From assembly GCF_038618305.1 (NCBI RefSeq), contig NZ_CP152017.1, positions 721,501-785,500 of the forward strand: a stretch of 64,000 nt of DNA, written 5' to 3'. Positions within the stretch are counted from its first letter, which is position 1; every line of letters starts with the position of its first letter. Below the pieces are notes generated by a model that was not told the origin of the DNA, did not search any database, and was given only the letters and a program-made list of their open reading frames with translations. Shown piece by piece: positions 43,792 to 53,159 of the stretch. Source of the DNA: Sporosarcina sp. FSL K6-2383. Lineage in GTDB: Bacteria > Bacillota > Bacilli > Bacillales_A > Planococcaceae. A program made the translations under genes and the position numbers.

Positions 43792-44142
43792 TTATTTTGT
43801 GATTTCGTCCCATTGACGTTCGAAGTTTACGAAGGGATCATCTGAGACGTTTGTGATGATGTTGTTACTTTCTGTGCCTTTCCATTTACGCCACACATAC
43901 AGCACACCAATTAGTGCAATGATGCCGATGAAAGCAGGTACATTCGAAATAGCTGAGAATAAACCGATTAGTAGAACGGATCCCCAGAATATTTTTTTAA
44001 ATGTAGACTCGCTCTTTCTGTAGTAGTGGAACCCCGCGTAGGCGATTAATGCGGAAAGGGCAAGGGCAAGAAGTGATCCAAGATTTGCTAGGACAACAAT
44101 TGCTGCTGTAATACCGAGTACTGCAAGACCAAATTTTTTCAT
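43792..44142 (-). CDS. small membrane protein at the LiaI position (lmo0954-like)
   Basis: A 116-residue protein with three or four helices in the first 90 residues and a short acidic tail. It resembles the small membrane proteins that precede PspA/LiaH genes (LiaI, Lmo0954) and may anchor LiaH. The ATG at 44142 has AAAGGAGG upstream; a longer in-frame reading to 44298 crosses the promoter region and is rejected. Confidence 0.72.
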   Translation of the reverse strand: MKKFGLAVLGITAAIVVLANLGSLLALALSALIAYAGFHYYRKSESTFKKIFWGSVLLIGLFSAISNVPAFIGIIALIGVLYVWRKWKGTESNNIITNVSDDPFVNFERQWDEITK

Positions 44143-44433
44143 TTGTAGTTCCTCCTTTCGTTTGTAGATTAATCTTATAACGTTTTTCGGTTTGTCCAAA
44201 CGGGCGTGGAACGGATTTTTAACTAAGACTTGAGGCTTACCATTATCTAAGCACAGAAAACTATGTATCTTCATGATGGAAATTGTAACCGCTTTCATGT
44301 ATTCTGTTAATATAGAATTATCTTTTTATTTGGTGGGCGGGAGGGTATAACTAGAGACGGAGATGCGTATAGTTCATGGTTAGGGTAGTTGCAATGCTGC
44401 TATTATTATTCGATGAAAAGGGAGCTGGATTTT

Positions 44434-46056
44434 ATGATGCAAACACCGCTTTTATTATCGTCCTTTGTTAAACGAGCAGAACAATTTTTCCCGGACAAGC
44501 TGATTATTTCTCGAACGGCAGAAGATACGATTCATCGTATTCCTTATCGGGATTTCGCCAAACGTTCACGGAAGCTTGCCGATGCATTGACCAAGCTTGG
44601 CATGCAGCATGGAACGAAAGTTGGTTCATTCGCCTGGAATCATCATCGCCACTTAGAAGCTTATTTTGGCGTTCCCTGTACCGGGGCAATCCTTCATATG
44701 ATTAATATTCGTTTGTCGCCAGAGCATATTGCGTATGTTATCAATCATGCGGAAGATGAAATTCTGCTTGTCGATGATAATTTATTTCCGCATCTTGAAA
44801 AACTAGCTCCTTATCTTAAAACGGTGAAACATTATGTCATCATGGGAGATAGCAAGGAAATTCCAGAAACGACACTAGAAAACGTCTATTCTTATGAAGC
44901 GCTTCTCGAAGCAGCATCTGACGATTATGTATTTCCCGAGGATCTCGATGAAAATACGCCTGCTGGCATGTGCTATACATCTGCAACGACAGGCAATCCG
45001 AAAGGGGTTATTTATACGCATCGCGGTTTAGTATTGCATAGTTTTGCACTTGGACTTGCGGATGCAATGGGGCTGCGGGAGCAGGATGTCATCTTACCGG
45101 TGGTACCGATGTTCCACGTCAATGCATGGGGGATGCCTTTCGCCGCTGTTTTCTTTGGCACAACGCAAGTCCTTCCAGGACCCGGAATGAATCCGAAGTT
45201 ACTACTCGATTTGATTGAGCAAGAAAAAGTCACGATCACTGCCGGCGTGCCGACAATTTGGCTGGCTGTGCTAAAGGAGCAAGAACAAAATCCAAGAGAC
45301 CTTTCGTCGCTACGCGCTATTGTTTGCGGTGGTTCGGCATCACCAAAAGGGTTGATTCGTGCATTTGAAGAAAAACTAGGCATTCCATTTATCATAGGCT
45401 ATGGTATGACCGAAACGACACCGCTCGTTAGCCTATCCGTCTATACATCTGGGATGGAAGACTTGACGATGGATGAGAAAATTGATATTCGCGCATTGCA
45501 AGGCTTGCCAATGCCTGGACTTGAAGTTCGTATTATTAATGAAAATGGTGATGCGCCTTGGGACGGAAAAACGATGGGAGAATTAGCGATTCGTGGACCA
45601 TGGATTGCGAGTGAGTACTATAAGGATGAACGGACGGAGGAAGCGTTTCGAGATGGCTGGCTCTATACGGGCGATATCGCAGTGATGATGGAAAACGGCT
45701 ATCTTAAATTGACGGATCGTACAAAAGATTTAATCAAGAGTGGTGGTGAGTGGATATCGTCTGTCGACTTGGAAAATGCATTGATGACACATGATGCTAT
45801 TTTTGAGGCGGCGGTTATTGCGGTGCCACATGAAAAATGGTTGGAACGTCCACTTGCCTGCGTAGTCTTGCATGAAGGGCAAACCGCGGACGAGGAAATG
45901 AAACAGCAGTTACTCAGCTATTTGGAAGGGCAATTTGCAAAGTGGTGGGTGCCAGACGATATCGTTTTCTTGGATGAAATTCCGAAAACATCCGTTGGGA
46001 AATTCCTGAAAGCCGCCTTGCGTACGAAATTGAACGAGCATTATCAAGAAGTGTAA
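44434..46056 (+). CDS. fatty acid-CoA ligase (AMP-forming)
   Basis: A 540-residue acyl-CoA synthetase. The AMP-binding motif TSATTGNPKGV is near residue 184, with GYGMTETTP near 323 and GWLYTGDIA near 407; the C-terminal catalytic Lys is in KTSVGKFLKAAL. It resembles AlkK-like medium/long-chain ligases. The start at 44434 has AAAAGGGAG upstream. Single gene with a terminator. Confidence 0.87.
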   Translation: MMQTPLLLSSFVKRAEQFFPDKLIISRTAEDTIHRIPYRDFAKRSRKLADALTKLGMQHGTKVGSFAWNHHRHLEAYFGVPCTGAILHMINIRLSPEHIAYVINHAEDEILLVDDNLFPHLEKLAPYLKTVKHYVIMGDSKEIPETTLENVYSYEALLEAASDDYVFPEDLDENTPAGMCYTSATTGNPKGVIYTHRGLVLHSFALGLADAMGLREQDVILPVVPMFHVNAWGMPFAAVFFGTTQVLPGPGMNPKLLLDLIEQEKVTITAGVPTIWLAVLKEQEQNPRDLSSLRAIVCGGSASPKGLIRAFEEKLGIPFIIGYGMTETTPLVSLSVYTSGMEDLTMDEKIDIRALQGLPMPGLEVRIINENGDAPWDGKTMGELAIRGPWIASEYYKDERTEEAFRDGWLYTGDIAVMMENGYLKLTDRTKDLIKSGGEWISSVDLENALMTHDAIFEAAVIAVPHEKWLERPLACVVLHEGQTADEEMKQQLLSYLEGQFAKWWVPDDIVFLDEIPKTSVGKFLKAALRTKLNEHYQEV

Positions 46057-46065
46057 ATAGTGAAA

Positions 46066-46102
46066 GAGGCTCCAAAACCATAGTGGTTGGAGCCTTTTTT
46101 AA
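46066..46102 (+). terminator. terminator of the acyl-CoA ligase gene
   Basis: GAGGCTCCAA..ACCA pairs with TGGTTGGAGCC, followed by TTTTTT. Confidence 0.85.
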
Positions 46103-46380
46103 ATGAAACTTATATTGTGGATATCTTTTTTTTGCGGGGATGGAGTTAATGACATTAACAAGTACTTTTGGATGTAAAATTCAGAAATTATGAACATTTT
46201 TGAAAGTTATTCACGAATGATTGTGGGTAACTAGGTATTTATAAAAGTTATCCACGTTTTTAATATGTGATGAAAAGTCATAATAATGGAATGGATTGCG
46301 TAAAGTAATCGGAAACAAGGAAACATTTACTTATTCAATAGCGTCCATTCTTTGTGGGTCGGTGAGTGGTGCTTGAATGC

Positions 46381-46478
46381 TTGTATAATTTCTGGAAAGG
46401 GCACAGAAATTATACAAATTTACGCCTTCACTTTAAATATTTGTATAATTTCAGCAAAGGACGCAGAAATTATACAAA
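46381..46478. repeat. two tandem hairpin repeats, 60-bp period
   Basis: TTGTATAATTTCTG (46381-46394) pairs with CAGAAATTATACAA (46404-46417), a perfect 14-bp stem. The second copy, TTTGTATAATTTC (46440-46452) with GAAATTATACAAA (46466-46478), has a 13-bp stem. The copies start exactly 60 bp apart. Neither has a T-run. Confidence 0.9.
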
Positions 46479-46501
46479 CCGAACACTGCGCTGTTCGGTT
46501 T
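46476..46501 (+). other. perfect hairpin upstream of uppP
   Basis: AAACCGAACA (46476-46485) and TGTTCGGTTT (46492-46501) form a 10-bp stem with a 6-nt loop. It may be a terminator with a weak T-run or an mRNA leader structure for uppP. Confidence 0.7.
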
Positions 46502-46572
46502 GCACTTATATTAGGTATTTAGTAAAGTTAGAGGAATACTAGTTGCTTCGCAGAAAGAGAGTGTAAAAATTT

Positions 46573-47400
46573 ATGGAATTATTTGAATTGATCAAGGCGT
46601 TGATTCTTGGTTTTGTAGAAGGAATGACGGAGTTTGCACCAGTATCTTCGACAGGGCATTTGATTATTGTTGATGATATGTGGCTAAAGACAAAAGATTT
46701 TCTTGGAGACCGTTCGGCTTTTACATTTAAGATTGTTATTCAATTGGGTTCAATTTTAGCCGTTGTAATCGTCTTTTGGAAGCGGCTATTCAGTTTGGTA
46801 GGGCTTTATAAGATTGACGGACAAAAAATGAATTCGAGCTTCAATTTATTGCATGTCATTATTGGGATGCTACCTGCGGTTATTATTGGCTTTGCACTGA
46901 AGGATTTAATTGATGAACAACTTTCAGGTGTGGAAACGGTGATTTTTGCACTAGTTGCAGGGTCAATTTTAATGATTATTGCTGATAAATTCGGACCGAA
47001 AAAACCATGGGTCAACACATTGGACCAAATAACATACAAGCAGGCATTTACAGTCGGTCTTGTACAGTGTTTGTCACTATGGCCAGGGTTTTCACGTTCT
47101 GGGGCGACGATTTCAGGTGGTGTGCTGTTTGGTATGAATCATAAGACGGCTGCCGATTTTACATTCATTATGGCGGTTCCGATTATGGCAGGCGCAAGCC
47201 TCGTGTCGGTGGTGAAAAACTGGGAAGAGCTGTCGATGGATGATCTATCGTTTTACATTGTCGGGTTCGTCAGTGCGTTCATTTTCGCCCTAATTTCCAT
47301 CCGTTTCTTCTTGAAACTTATTTCACGAGTCAAACTCATGCCGTTCGCGATTTATAGATTGATTTTGGCGGCTGTACTAGCGATTATTGTCTTTTTATAA
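46573..47400 (+). CDS. uppP: undecaprenyl-diphosphatase
   Basis: A 275-residue membrane phosphatase that recycles the lipid carrier of cell-wall synthesis. Active-site motifs are EGMTEFAPVSSTGHL near residue 17 and PGFSRSGATI near 174. Up to eight helices are predicted. Overproduction gives bacitracin resistance in relatives, which fits the nearby lia system. The ribosome site is weak (AGAGAGTG). Confidence 0.93.
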   Translation: MELFELIKALILGFVEGMTEFAPVSSTGHLIIVDDMWLKTKDFLGDRSAFTFKIVIQLGSILAVVIVFWKRLFSLVGLYKIDGQKMNSSFNLLHVIIGMLPAVIIGFALKDLIDEQLSGVETVIFALVAGSILMIIADKFGPKKPWVNTLDQITYKQAFTVGLVQCLSLWPGFSRSGATISGGVLFGMNHKTAADFTFIMAVPIMAGASLVSVVKNWEELSMDDLSFYIVGFVSAFIFALISIRFFLKLISRVKLMPFAIYRLILAAVLAIIVFL

Positions 47401-47487
47401 CGTCAGAGAGTATAAGTTCGTTGATGACCTTATAAGAGCAACTACGGCTTTGCTGTCGCCTAAGGCTCGGCAATCACCGAGTTTTTT
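47397..47487 (+). repeat. intergenic repeat, copy B (first copy at 29219-29312)
   Basis: Nearly identical to copy A, starting at the uppP stop codon with TAACGTCAG. Its end, CTCGG-CAATCA-CCGAG followed by TTTTTT, forms a good terminator, so this copy probably ends uppP transcription. Confidence 0.9.
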
Positions 47488-47499
47488 AATAATAAATAC

Positions 47500-47540
47500 A
47501 AAACGACTTCCGCATATGAATGTGCAGAAGTCGTTTTTTT
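47500..47540 (-). terminator. terminator between uppP and the IclR gene
   Basis: AAACGACTTC..GCA pairs with TGC..GAAGTCGTTT; T residues follow on the plus strand and A/T-rich sequence on the minus strand. It lies between converging genes and may serve both. Confidence 0.7.
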
Positions 47541-47545
47541 GTTGA

Positions 47546-48277
47546 TTAACCTTGGTTAGAACCAAGCTTTTCTGATATGCGTTTACCTGTCTCTATGGCT
47601 TTTTTAATCAGAAACGCCATCCGATCCTCCGTTAGGTTAAAACTGACAAAACCTATGCCCACCGCTCCTATAACTTCTCCTAATCCATCAAGAACGGCTA
47701 CTGCGACAGAGGAAGTACCTTCTGTCCTTTCCCCATGGCTCACAGCATAACCTTGTTTTTTTATCTGCTTTAACGTTACGTCAATTGCAGGCACTTGTTC
47801 TTGAGGTAAAAGTTTCTCCAATATCGAACTCGATTTAGTGGTAGGCATATTGGCGAGCATGACTTTATTGGCTGCACCAATGTGCATTGGAATTCGTAAA
47901 CCAAGCTGGTCATAAATTCGAATAGGGTTGTTCTCACTGTCAATCCTCTCGATGATAAGAGATTCCAATCCAGTAGGCTTGCTAAGATAAACACTTTCTT
48001 CAACTTCTCGCATTAAGCGCTCGAGCTCAGGCCTTATTTTATTTACGTAGTCCATTGAATCATACACTTTTAAACCATATTCCAACCAAATGGTACCGAG
48101 TCGATAGTATTTTGTACGCCCATCTTGCTCCACCATGCCTTGTTTAATCATCGCCTTTAGTAATCTGTGCATTGTGCTAAGGGGTAGCTCGCATTGTTTG
48201 GAAAGGTCTGAAATGGACAGACCATTGTCCGTTGCCAAGGCGTTTACTACAGTCATGGCACGGTCAATCGATTGCAT
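47546..48277 (-). CDS. IclR-family transcriptional regulator
   Basis: A 243-residue regulator: N-terminal winged helix (NGLSISDLSKQCELPLSTMH near residues 18-37) and a C-terminal effector-binding domain from about residue 80. The ATG at 48277 is preferred, with AGGCGG 8 nt upstream. It is divergent from rocB, a likely target, across a 205-bp region with a strong promoter for rocB. Confidence 0.85.
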   Translation of the reverse strand: MQSIDRAMTVVNALATDNGLSISDLSKQCELPLSTMHRLLKAMIKQGMVEQDGRTKYYRLGTIWLEYGLKVYDSMDYVNKIRPELERLMREVEESVYLSKPTGLESLIIERIDSENNPIRIYDQLGLRIPMHIGAANKVMLANMPTTKSSSILEKLLPQEQVPAIDVTLKQIKKQGYAVSHGERTEGTSSVAVAVLDGLGEVIGAVGIGFVSFNLTEDRMAFLIKKAIETGKRISEKLGSNQG

Positions 48278-48333
48278 ATACAACACCGCCTGTCATAAAA
48301 ATTAATCTTGTAAAGTGAATTACTCTAAATATA

Positions 48334-48362
48334 TTGACATTGTATCATGAAAAGAATATATT
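48334..48362 (+). promoter_or_regulatory. sigma-A promoter of rocB
   Basis: TTGACA at 48334-48339 and TATATT at 48357-48362 are 17 bp apart, giving a leader of about 115 nt. No IclR operator could be defined. Confidence 0.75.
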
Positions 48363-48482
48363 TTACATATAAACTTTCCATTATACAGAAACATTTTCCG
48401 ATAGGTGGAAAAGAGGTTGTAAGTATTCCGGTTACGATCACGCACATAAGTGAAATTTATTGATTAAAGGAGCAACATTAAC

Positions 48483-50096
48483 ATGAATAAATTAAAATGG
48501 GATACATCCTCAACACTTCGAGCGTTATTATGCGAGCTTGTGAGTTGGGATAGTCGCACGCTGACGAAGGGGGAGCGTACATTTGCACCGCAAGTTACTG
48601 AGAAGTTGAAGGAATTGGACTACTTCCGTGACAATCCTAGCTACTTGGAATTGCATGATGCGGGTTTAGGTCGCAAAGCGGTTACGGCATTGTACAAACA
48701 TCCAGAAGCGACACAGACAATTGTGCTGATTAGCCATTTTGATACAGTGTGGACAGAGGAGTATGGCGTGTTAGAGCCATTTGCTTTTCATCCAGAAGAG
48801 CTGACAAAGAAGTTACTAGCGTATAAGGAAGATTTGCCTGAGTCTGCTCGTATTGACCTAGAGTCGGGGAAGTATCTATTTGGGCGGGGAACCATGGATA
48901 TGAAGATGGGACTTGCACTCCATATGCAGTTGATTGAAAAAGCGAGTGTGGAGCAATGGCCAATCAATCTTATTTTGACGACGGTTCCCGATGAAGAGGT
49001 TAACTCGGCAGGTATGCGTGCGGCGGTGACGGAACTCGTCCGTATTCGTGAAGAACATAGTTTGACGTACAAATTATTTTTAAACAGTGAGCCTTCTTTT
49101 TCTCAAAATCCACTGGATATTGATGAATATATTTACTCGGGTACGATTGGGAAAATCATGCCTGCCGCATTGTTCTACGGAAAGGAAACGCATGTTGGAG
49201 AGCCTATGAAAGGCATAACGGCGAACTACATCGCGTCCTTTTTGACGCAACGTATGGAATGGAATCCGTTGTTCCGAGAAACAGATCTCGGGGAAAGTAC
49301 CCCCCTTCCGGTTTCGTTGCAGCAAAAGGATTTGAAGATGGAGTACTCGACGCAAACTCCTTATCGTGCAGTAGCTCTGTACAATGTCTTTCTATTAAAA
49401 CGTACTGCGGCTGAGGTGATGGACTTATTTGAGCAAGTTGCAATTGAAGCAATGTCAGCTTGTAACGACAGCTACCAGATTATTTGCGAACGGGAACAGG
49501 TGGCGGGTGTAGGAAAAGTAAATGTGTTGCGCTATGAGCAACTGCTTGAACATGCGGTTCGCAAACTAGGGGCTGCAGAGGTTGGACGGTTGAAAAATGA
49601 AGCGCTCCAGCAAGAAGGTTGGGATGATCGTGAAAAATCGCTACGTATCGTCGATAATCTGATGGTTCACTGTCAGGAACTTGCGCCAGCAACGGTATTG
49701 CTATACGCACCACCTTATTATCCCGCTGTTAACACATCGAATGATCCACTTGTAATTCAATCGGTTGAGTTAATGAAGCAAGCAGCACTAGGCTTTGATA
49801 ATAAAATTGATCAAATACATTATTTTAATGGGATTTGTGATTTGAGTTACGTCAATTACGACGATAACGCAAATGGCTGGGCGACATATGAGCGTAATAC
49901 GCCAGTCTGGGGCGATACGTATAATATTCCTTTTGCAGACATGGCGAAGTTGAAAGCCCCCGTTTTAAATGTAGGACCGTTTGGCAAGGACGCCCATCAA
50001 CGAACAGAGCGTTTACATGTCGATAGCGCATTTGTTGAAATGCCGGTAATGTTAGAAAAATTGATTAAGAGCATGTATGGCGTGAATAAAACCTAG
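48483..50096 (+). CDS. rocB: RocB-like M20-family peptidase, arginine utilisation protein
   Basis: A 537-residue M20-family metallo-hydrolase matching RocB of B. subtilis (slightly longer there). Metal-site motifs are LISHFDTVW near residue 82, GRGTMDMKMG near 139 and PDEEVNSAG near 172. RocB is tied to arginine catabolism but its reaction is not established. The rest of the roc operon is absent here. It follows GGAG at 48469-48472 and has a divergent IclR regulator. Confidence 0.85.
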   Translation: MNKLKWDTSSTLRALLCELVSWDSRTLTKGERTFAPQVTEKLKELDYFRDNPSYLELHDAGLGRKAVTALYKHPEATQTIVLISHFDTVWTEEYGVLEPFAFHPEELTKKLLAYKEDLPESARIDLESGKYLFGRGTMDMKMGLALHMQLIEKASVEQWPINLILTTVPDEEVNSAGMRAAVTELVRIREEHSLTYKLFLNSEPSFSQNPLDIDEYIYSGTIGKIMPAALFYGKETHVGEPMKGITANYIASFLTQRMEWNPLFRETDLGESTPLPVSLQQKDLKMEYSTQTPYRAVALYNVFLLKRTAAEVMDLFEQVAIEAMSACNDSYQIICEREQVAGVGKVNVLRYEQLLEHAVRKLGAAEVGRLKNEALQQEGWDDREKSLRIVDNLMVHCQELAPATVLLYAPPYYPAVNTSNDPLVIQSVELMKQAALGFDNKIDQIHYFNGICDLSYVNYDDNANGWATYERNTPVWGDTYNIPFADMAKLKAPVLNVGPFGKDAHQRTERLHVDSAFVEMPVMLEKLIKSMYGVNKT

Positions 50097-50125
50097 AAGC
50101 AAGTGAAGACTGATAGAAATGCATA

Positions 50126-50164
50126 AAGGAGATTTTCGTGAAAAGCGAAGGTCTCCTTTTTTTA
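50126..50164 (+). terminator. terminator of rocB
   Basis: AAGGAGA pairs with TCTCCTT over a loop with a further TTCG..CGAA pairing, followed by TTTTT. Confidence 0.8.
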
Positions 50165-50208
50165 TCCTAATCTGTTAAGATGAAAGAAAAAAGTGGCAGG
50201 TGAGTTGA

Positions 50209-50913
50209 ATGAAAGAGCAAATATTGATTATCGAAGATGAAGAGAATATTGCACGTGTTCTTCAGCTTGAGCTTGAATTTGAAGGGTATGGAACAGGGAT
50301 TGCGCATACAGGGCCGGACGGTCTTATTAAATATCGTGAGCAGGCGTGGGATTTAGTGCTTCTTGATTTGATGTTACCTGGGTTAAATGGTCTTGATGTG
50401 CTTCGCCGGATTCGTGCAACGGAATTGTCTACTCCCGTTATTTTATTGACAGCGAAAAACGATGTAGAGGATAAGGTAGCAGGGCTTGATCTTGGAGCGA
50501 ATGATTATGTAACGAAGCCTTTTGAAATCGACGAATTGCTGGCGAGAATTCGTTCAGCACTACGATTTTCGACGAAGTCAGTTGTTGAAAAAGACAAAAA
50601 TCTTCATGAGTTTGCAGGTCTATCCATCCATGAACAGACACGTGAAGTAAAGCGAGTTGGTCGTGCGATTGATTTAACACCGCGCGAGTTTGACCTCATG
50701 CTTCATCTACTGAAGCATCCGAACCAAGTATTATCGCGGGAACAATTGCTAGATGCGGTTTGGGGATTTGATTATTATGGGGATACGAATGTCGTCGATG
50801 TCTATATTCGCTATGTTCGTAAGAAGGTAGATGCGGGTGAAAAAAGTTCACTTATTCAAACGGTTCGTGGCGTTGGTTATGTATTGAAGGAGCAGGTTGT
50901 TAATGAAGATTAA
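50209..50913 (+). CDS. OmpR-family response regulator, YkoG/ArlR-like
   Basis: A 234-residue regulator: receiver domain (IEDEEN pocket at residues 7-12; phospho-Asp in LVLLDLMLPG) and a winged-helix output domain from about residue 140. It overlaps the kinase gene by 11 bp. With the two PepSY genes downstream it matches the ykoG-ykoH-ykoI-ykoJ group of B. subtilis in content, in a different order. Confidence 0.88.
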   Translation: MKEQILIIEDEENIARVLQLELEFEGYGTGIAHTGPDGLIKYREQAWDLVLLDLMLPGLNGLDVLRRIRATELSTPVILLTAKNDVEDKVAGLDLGANDYVTKPFEIDELLARIRSALRFSTKSVVEKDKNLHEFAGLSIHEQTREVKRVGRAIDLTPREFDLMLHLLKHPNQVLSREQLLDAVWGFDYYGDTNVVDVYIRYVRKKVDAGEKSSLIQTVRGVGYVLKEQVVNED

Positions 50914-52264
50914 GTCGAAAATCCATTTGTATTCAACACTTCTTATGCTTGTTATTCTTATTATAACGAATATCGGTATTTATATTTTATTTGAAAAGAT
51001 GGCGCATGATACAGAATATAACCAACTGCTGATTCGCTCCAAGGAAGTGACCGCTTCGCTGAGTAAAATGACAGGGGAAATGGACGCGGGTACAGTTGTA
51101 AGGGCTCATCTTCCACCAAATGGAGCGATACGAGTTGTCGATGATAAGGGCAAGTCGAAGGTTACGACGGAATCCGAGCTTGGATTGGAGAAAGAGCATT
51201 TTGATATAAATCCAAAAGAGCGTTATACAATCGATGATTTTAAAGGAACGCGGACCATGCTCATCCGTGTGCCTATTATATGGACAGATGGGGAAGTTGT
51301 GCAGCTGGAGGTGGTGCAGGTTTTAGAGGACTTAGAAAATAACTTAGGCTTGCTTCGACTCGTACTGATTGGGATGACCATTCTCGCGATGATCCCGATT
51401 GCGGCATCGAGTGTGGCGTTAGGGCGTATAGTGACACAACCTGTTGAAAAGCTGATTTCAACAATGGCGACAAGTCAACGGTCTGGTACCTATGAAAAAA
51501 TCCAAGTATCTGTAGATGGGAAAGATGAGCTAGCACAAATGGGTCGAACGTTTAATGACATGATGGAACAGCTGGAACAGAATTATAACAAGCAAGAACA
51601 GTTTGTATCTAATGCCTCTCATGAATTAAAAACACCCCTTACGGTTATCGAAAGCTACGCACGCTTACTGACACGCCAAGGTTTTGACAACCGTGCAGTT
51701 GCACTAGAGGCAGTTGAAGCCATTCGAAGTGAAACGGGTCGCATGAAAGAAATGATTGCACAAATGCTAGAGTTGGCGAAGAGTAATGAGCATCTGACTT
51801 TTGAATTTGTCGAGACCGATCTTCGGGCGTTGGTGGAAAATACGATACAACCAATGAGGCAAGCATATGGAAGAGAGTTTATAGTAGAGGGAAATGAGTC
51901 GATGCTGCTCATCACGGATGTTAATAGACTTAAGCAACTGTTATTTATCTTGCTGGATAATGCACGCAAGTACAGCGACAGGGAAATTAAAATAGCCGTT
52001 CAGGAACAGGGGGAAATGGTTGCGATTTCTGTAATGGATTATGGAAACGGAATTTCTGAACAGCATTTGCTTCATATTTTTGACCGCTTTTATCGTGTTG
52101 ATCAGGATCGTAATCGAAAAACAGGTGGAACGGGATTAGGACTTGCGATTGCCAAGGACATTGCAGCAGGTCTCGGGGCAGAGCTGAAAATCGAAAGCAT
52201 TGTTGGAATGGGGACGACAATCCGTATTTTGATTCCAAAAGAACGGATTCTCATCGATTTTTAA
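50903..52264 (+). CDS. sensor histidine kinase, YkoH/ArlS-like
   Basis: A 453-residue kinase with two membrane helices (about residues 10-30 and 152-172) around an extracellular sensor domain, a HAMP segment, the phosphoacceptor NASHELKTPLTVIESYARLL near 236, and the ATP-binding G boxes ending GTGLGLAIAKDIA. The ATG at 50903 has AAGGAGC 9 nt upstream; an earlier TTG in the same frame is not needed. Confidence 0.88.
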   Translation: MKIKSKIHLYSTLLMLVILIITNIGIYILFEKMAHDTEYNQLLIRSKEVTASLSKMTGEMDAGTVVRAHLPPNGAIRVVDDKGKSKVTTESELGLEKEHFDINPKERYTIDDFKGTRTMLIRVPIIWTDGEVVQLEVVQVLEDLENNLGLLRLVLIGMTILAMIPIAASSVALGRIVTQPVEKLISTMATSQRSGTYEKIQVSVDGKDELAQMGRTFNDMMEQLEQNYNKQEQFVSNASHELKTPLTVIESYARLLTRQGFDNRAVALEAVEAIRSETGRMKEMIAQMLELAKSNEHLTFEFVETDLRALVENTIQPMRQAYGREFIVEGNESMLLITDVNRLKQLLFILLDNARKYSDREIKIAVQEQGEMVAISVMDYGNGISEQHLLHIFDRFYRVDQDRNRKTGGTGLGLAIAKDIAAGLGAELKIESIVGMGTTIRILIPKERILIDF

Positions 52265-52302
52265 TGTTGTGCGCGTATGCTTGAGGGAAGGAGGGGATGT
52301 CA

Positions 52303-53025
52303 ATGAAAATCATTAAAAAGCCTTGGTTTATCCCTATCGTGTTGACAATTATTATTTTGGCAGTTGGTGGCTATTATACAAAGCATTTAGTATCCAATGC
52401 AGAGACCTTACCTGAAAATGAAATTCGCAAGCAGCTTGAAGAAACATACGGCGGTAAGGTGGAGCGATTATCCTTAGATGGGACAGTGTTTGAAGTGGAA
52501 TTGTCTCGCAATAAGGATGTCTATTTAGCGACGGTTGATGCTGAAACCGGGAAAGTACTGTCGATGATTCAAACAAAAGAAGTGATAGAGGAAGGGATAC
52601 CGATTGCATCTGCAGAGAAAGACGACATCATAGATGATAAGGGTACTGAAACGGTCATGCAAGAAAAAACGTCAACAGATGAGGTAGCATCAGAACCTAA
52701 GCAGCCAGCACCGTCTGCACCTAAAACGGTAGTAACAGGGCCTAAGCAACCAGCATCATCTGAACCTAAGCCTGGAACAAATACCAATCAGACGACATCG
52801 CCTAAAACATCGACAACTGTACTTATTTCAGAAAATCAAGCGATAAAAATTGCACTTGGTCAATTGAAAGGGGAAGTAGAAGACGTTGAGTTTGTTCAAA
52901 CGAGTGACGGCGGCTACTATTTAGTCGAAATTGATAGCGATCAAGATGATGATCATGAGGATGAAGCTACTATTCAAATCCATGCGATTTCGGGCAAAAT
53001 TTTATCCGTTACATGGGACGACTAA
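52303..53025 (+). CDS. membrane-anchored PepSY protein, YkoI-like
   Basis: A 240-residue protein with an N-terminal anchor helix (residues 6-26), a first PepSY-like domain (about 33-90), a low-complexity linker with the repeat EPKQPAPSAP / GPKQPASSEP (about 125-165), and a second PepSY domain at the C-terminus (about 175-238). PepSY domains are thought to inhibit proteases or to sense at the cell surface. The start at 52303 has GGAGGGG 7 nt upstream. Third gene of the two-component operon. Confidence 0.78.
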   Translation: MKIIKKPWFIPIVLTIIILAVGGYYTKHLVSNAETLPENEIRKQLEETYGGKVERLSLDGTVFEVELSRNKDVYLATVDAETGKVLSMIQTKEVIEEGIPIASAEKDDIIDDKGTETVMQEKTSTDEVASEPKQPAPSAPKTVVTGPKQPASSEPKPGTNTNQTTSPKTSTTVLISENQAIKIALGQLKGEVEDVEFVQTSDGGYYLVEIDSDQDDDHEDEATIQIHAISGKILSVTWDD

Positions 53026-53057
53026 CAGGGAGGAATGGAGTTCAATTCCTCCCTGTT
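53024..53057 (+). terminator. terminator after the first PepSY gene
   Basis: AACAGGGAGGAA pairs perfectly with TTCCTCCCTGTT; it is followed by AAGCCTCCGGCGGAT rather than a strong T-run. Confidence 0.7.
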
Positions 53058-53073
53058 AAGCCTCCGGCGGATT
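53058..53073 (+). repeat. short fragment shared with the eut intergenic region
   Basis: AAGCCTCCGGCGGAT here also occurs at 59637-59651 next to the structured element in the eut operon, which suggests a partial copy of a dispersed intergenic element. Confidence 0.6.
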
Positions 53074-53159
53074 CTCTCATCAAATTCTAATAATCCTCTC
53101 CCTCTCCTCTCATAATTGAGTCGTATGATAAAGGTAATAAGAGAAGGAGGCATTCAATT

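Larger units (their letters stand above)
46103..46572. other. 516-bp-class intergenic region with DnaA-box-like sites and hairpins
   Basis: No coding sequence is seen between the ligase terminator and uppP. The AT-rich first part holds three DnaA-box-like 9-mers: TTATTCACG (46207-46215), TGTGGGTAA (46222-46230, reverse of TTACCCACA) and TTATCCACG (46248-46256). The second part holds two long hairpins in a 60-bp direct repeat and a third hairpin at 46476-46501. Confidence 0.6.

Noticed and set aside
44143..44433. Longer N-terminus for the LiaI-position gene (to 44298) and for the ligase gene (to 44389)
   Set aside because: Both extensions enter the divergent promoter region and lack ribosome sites, while the internal starts have good ones.
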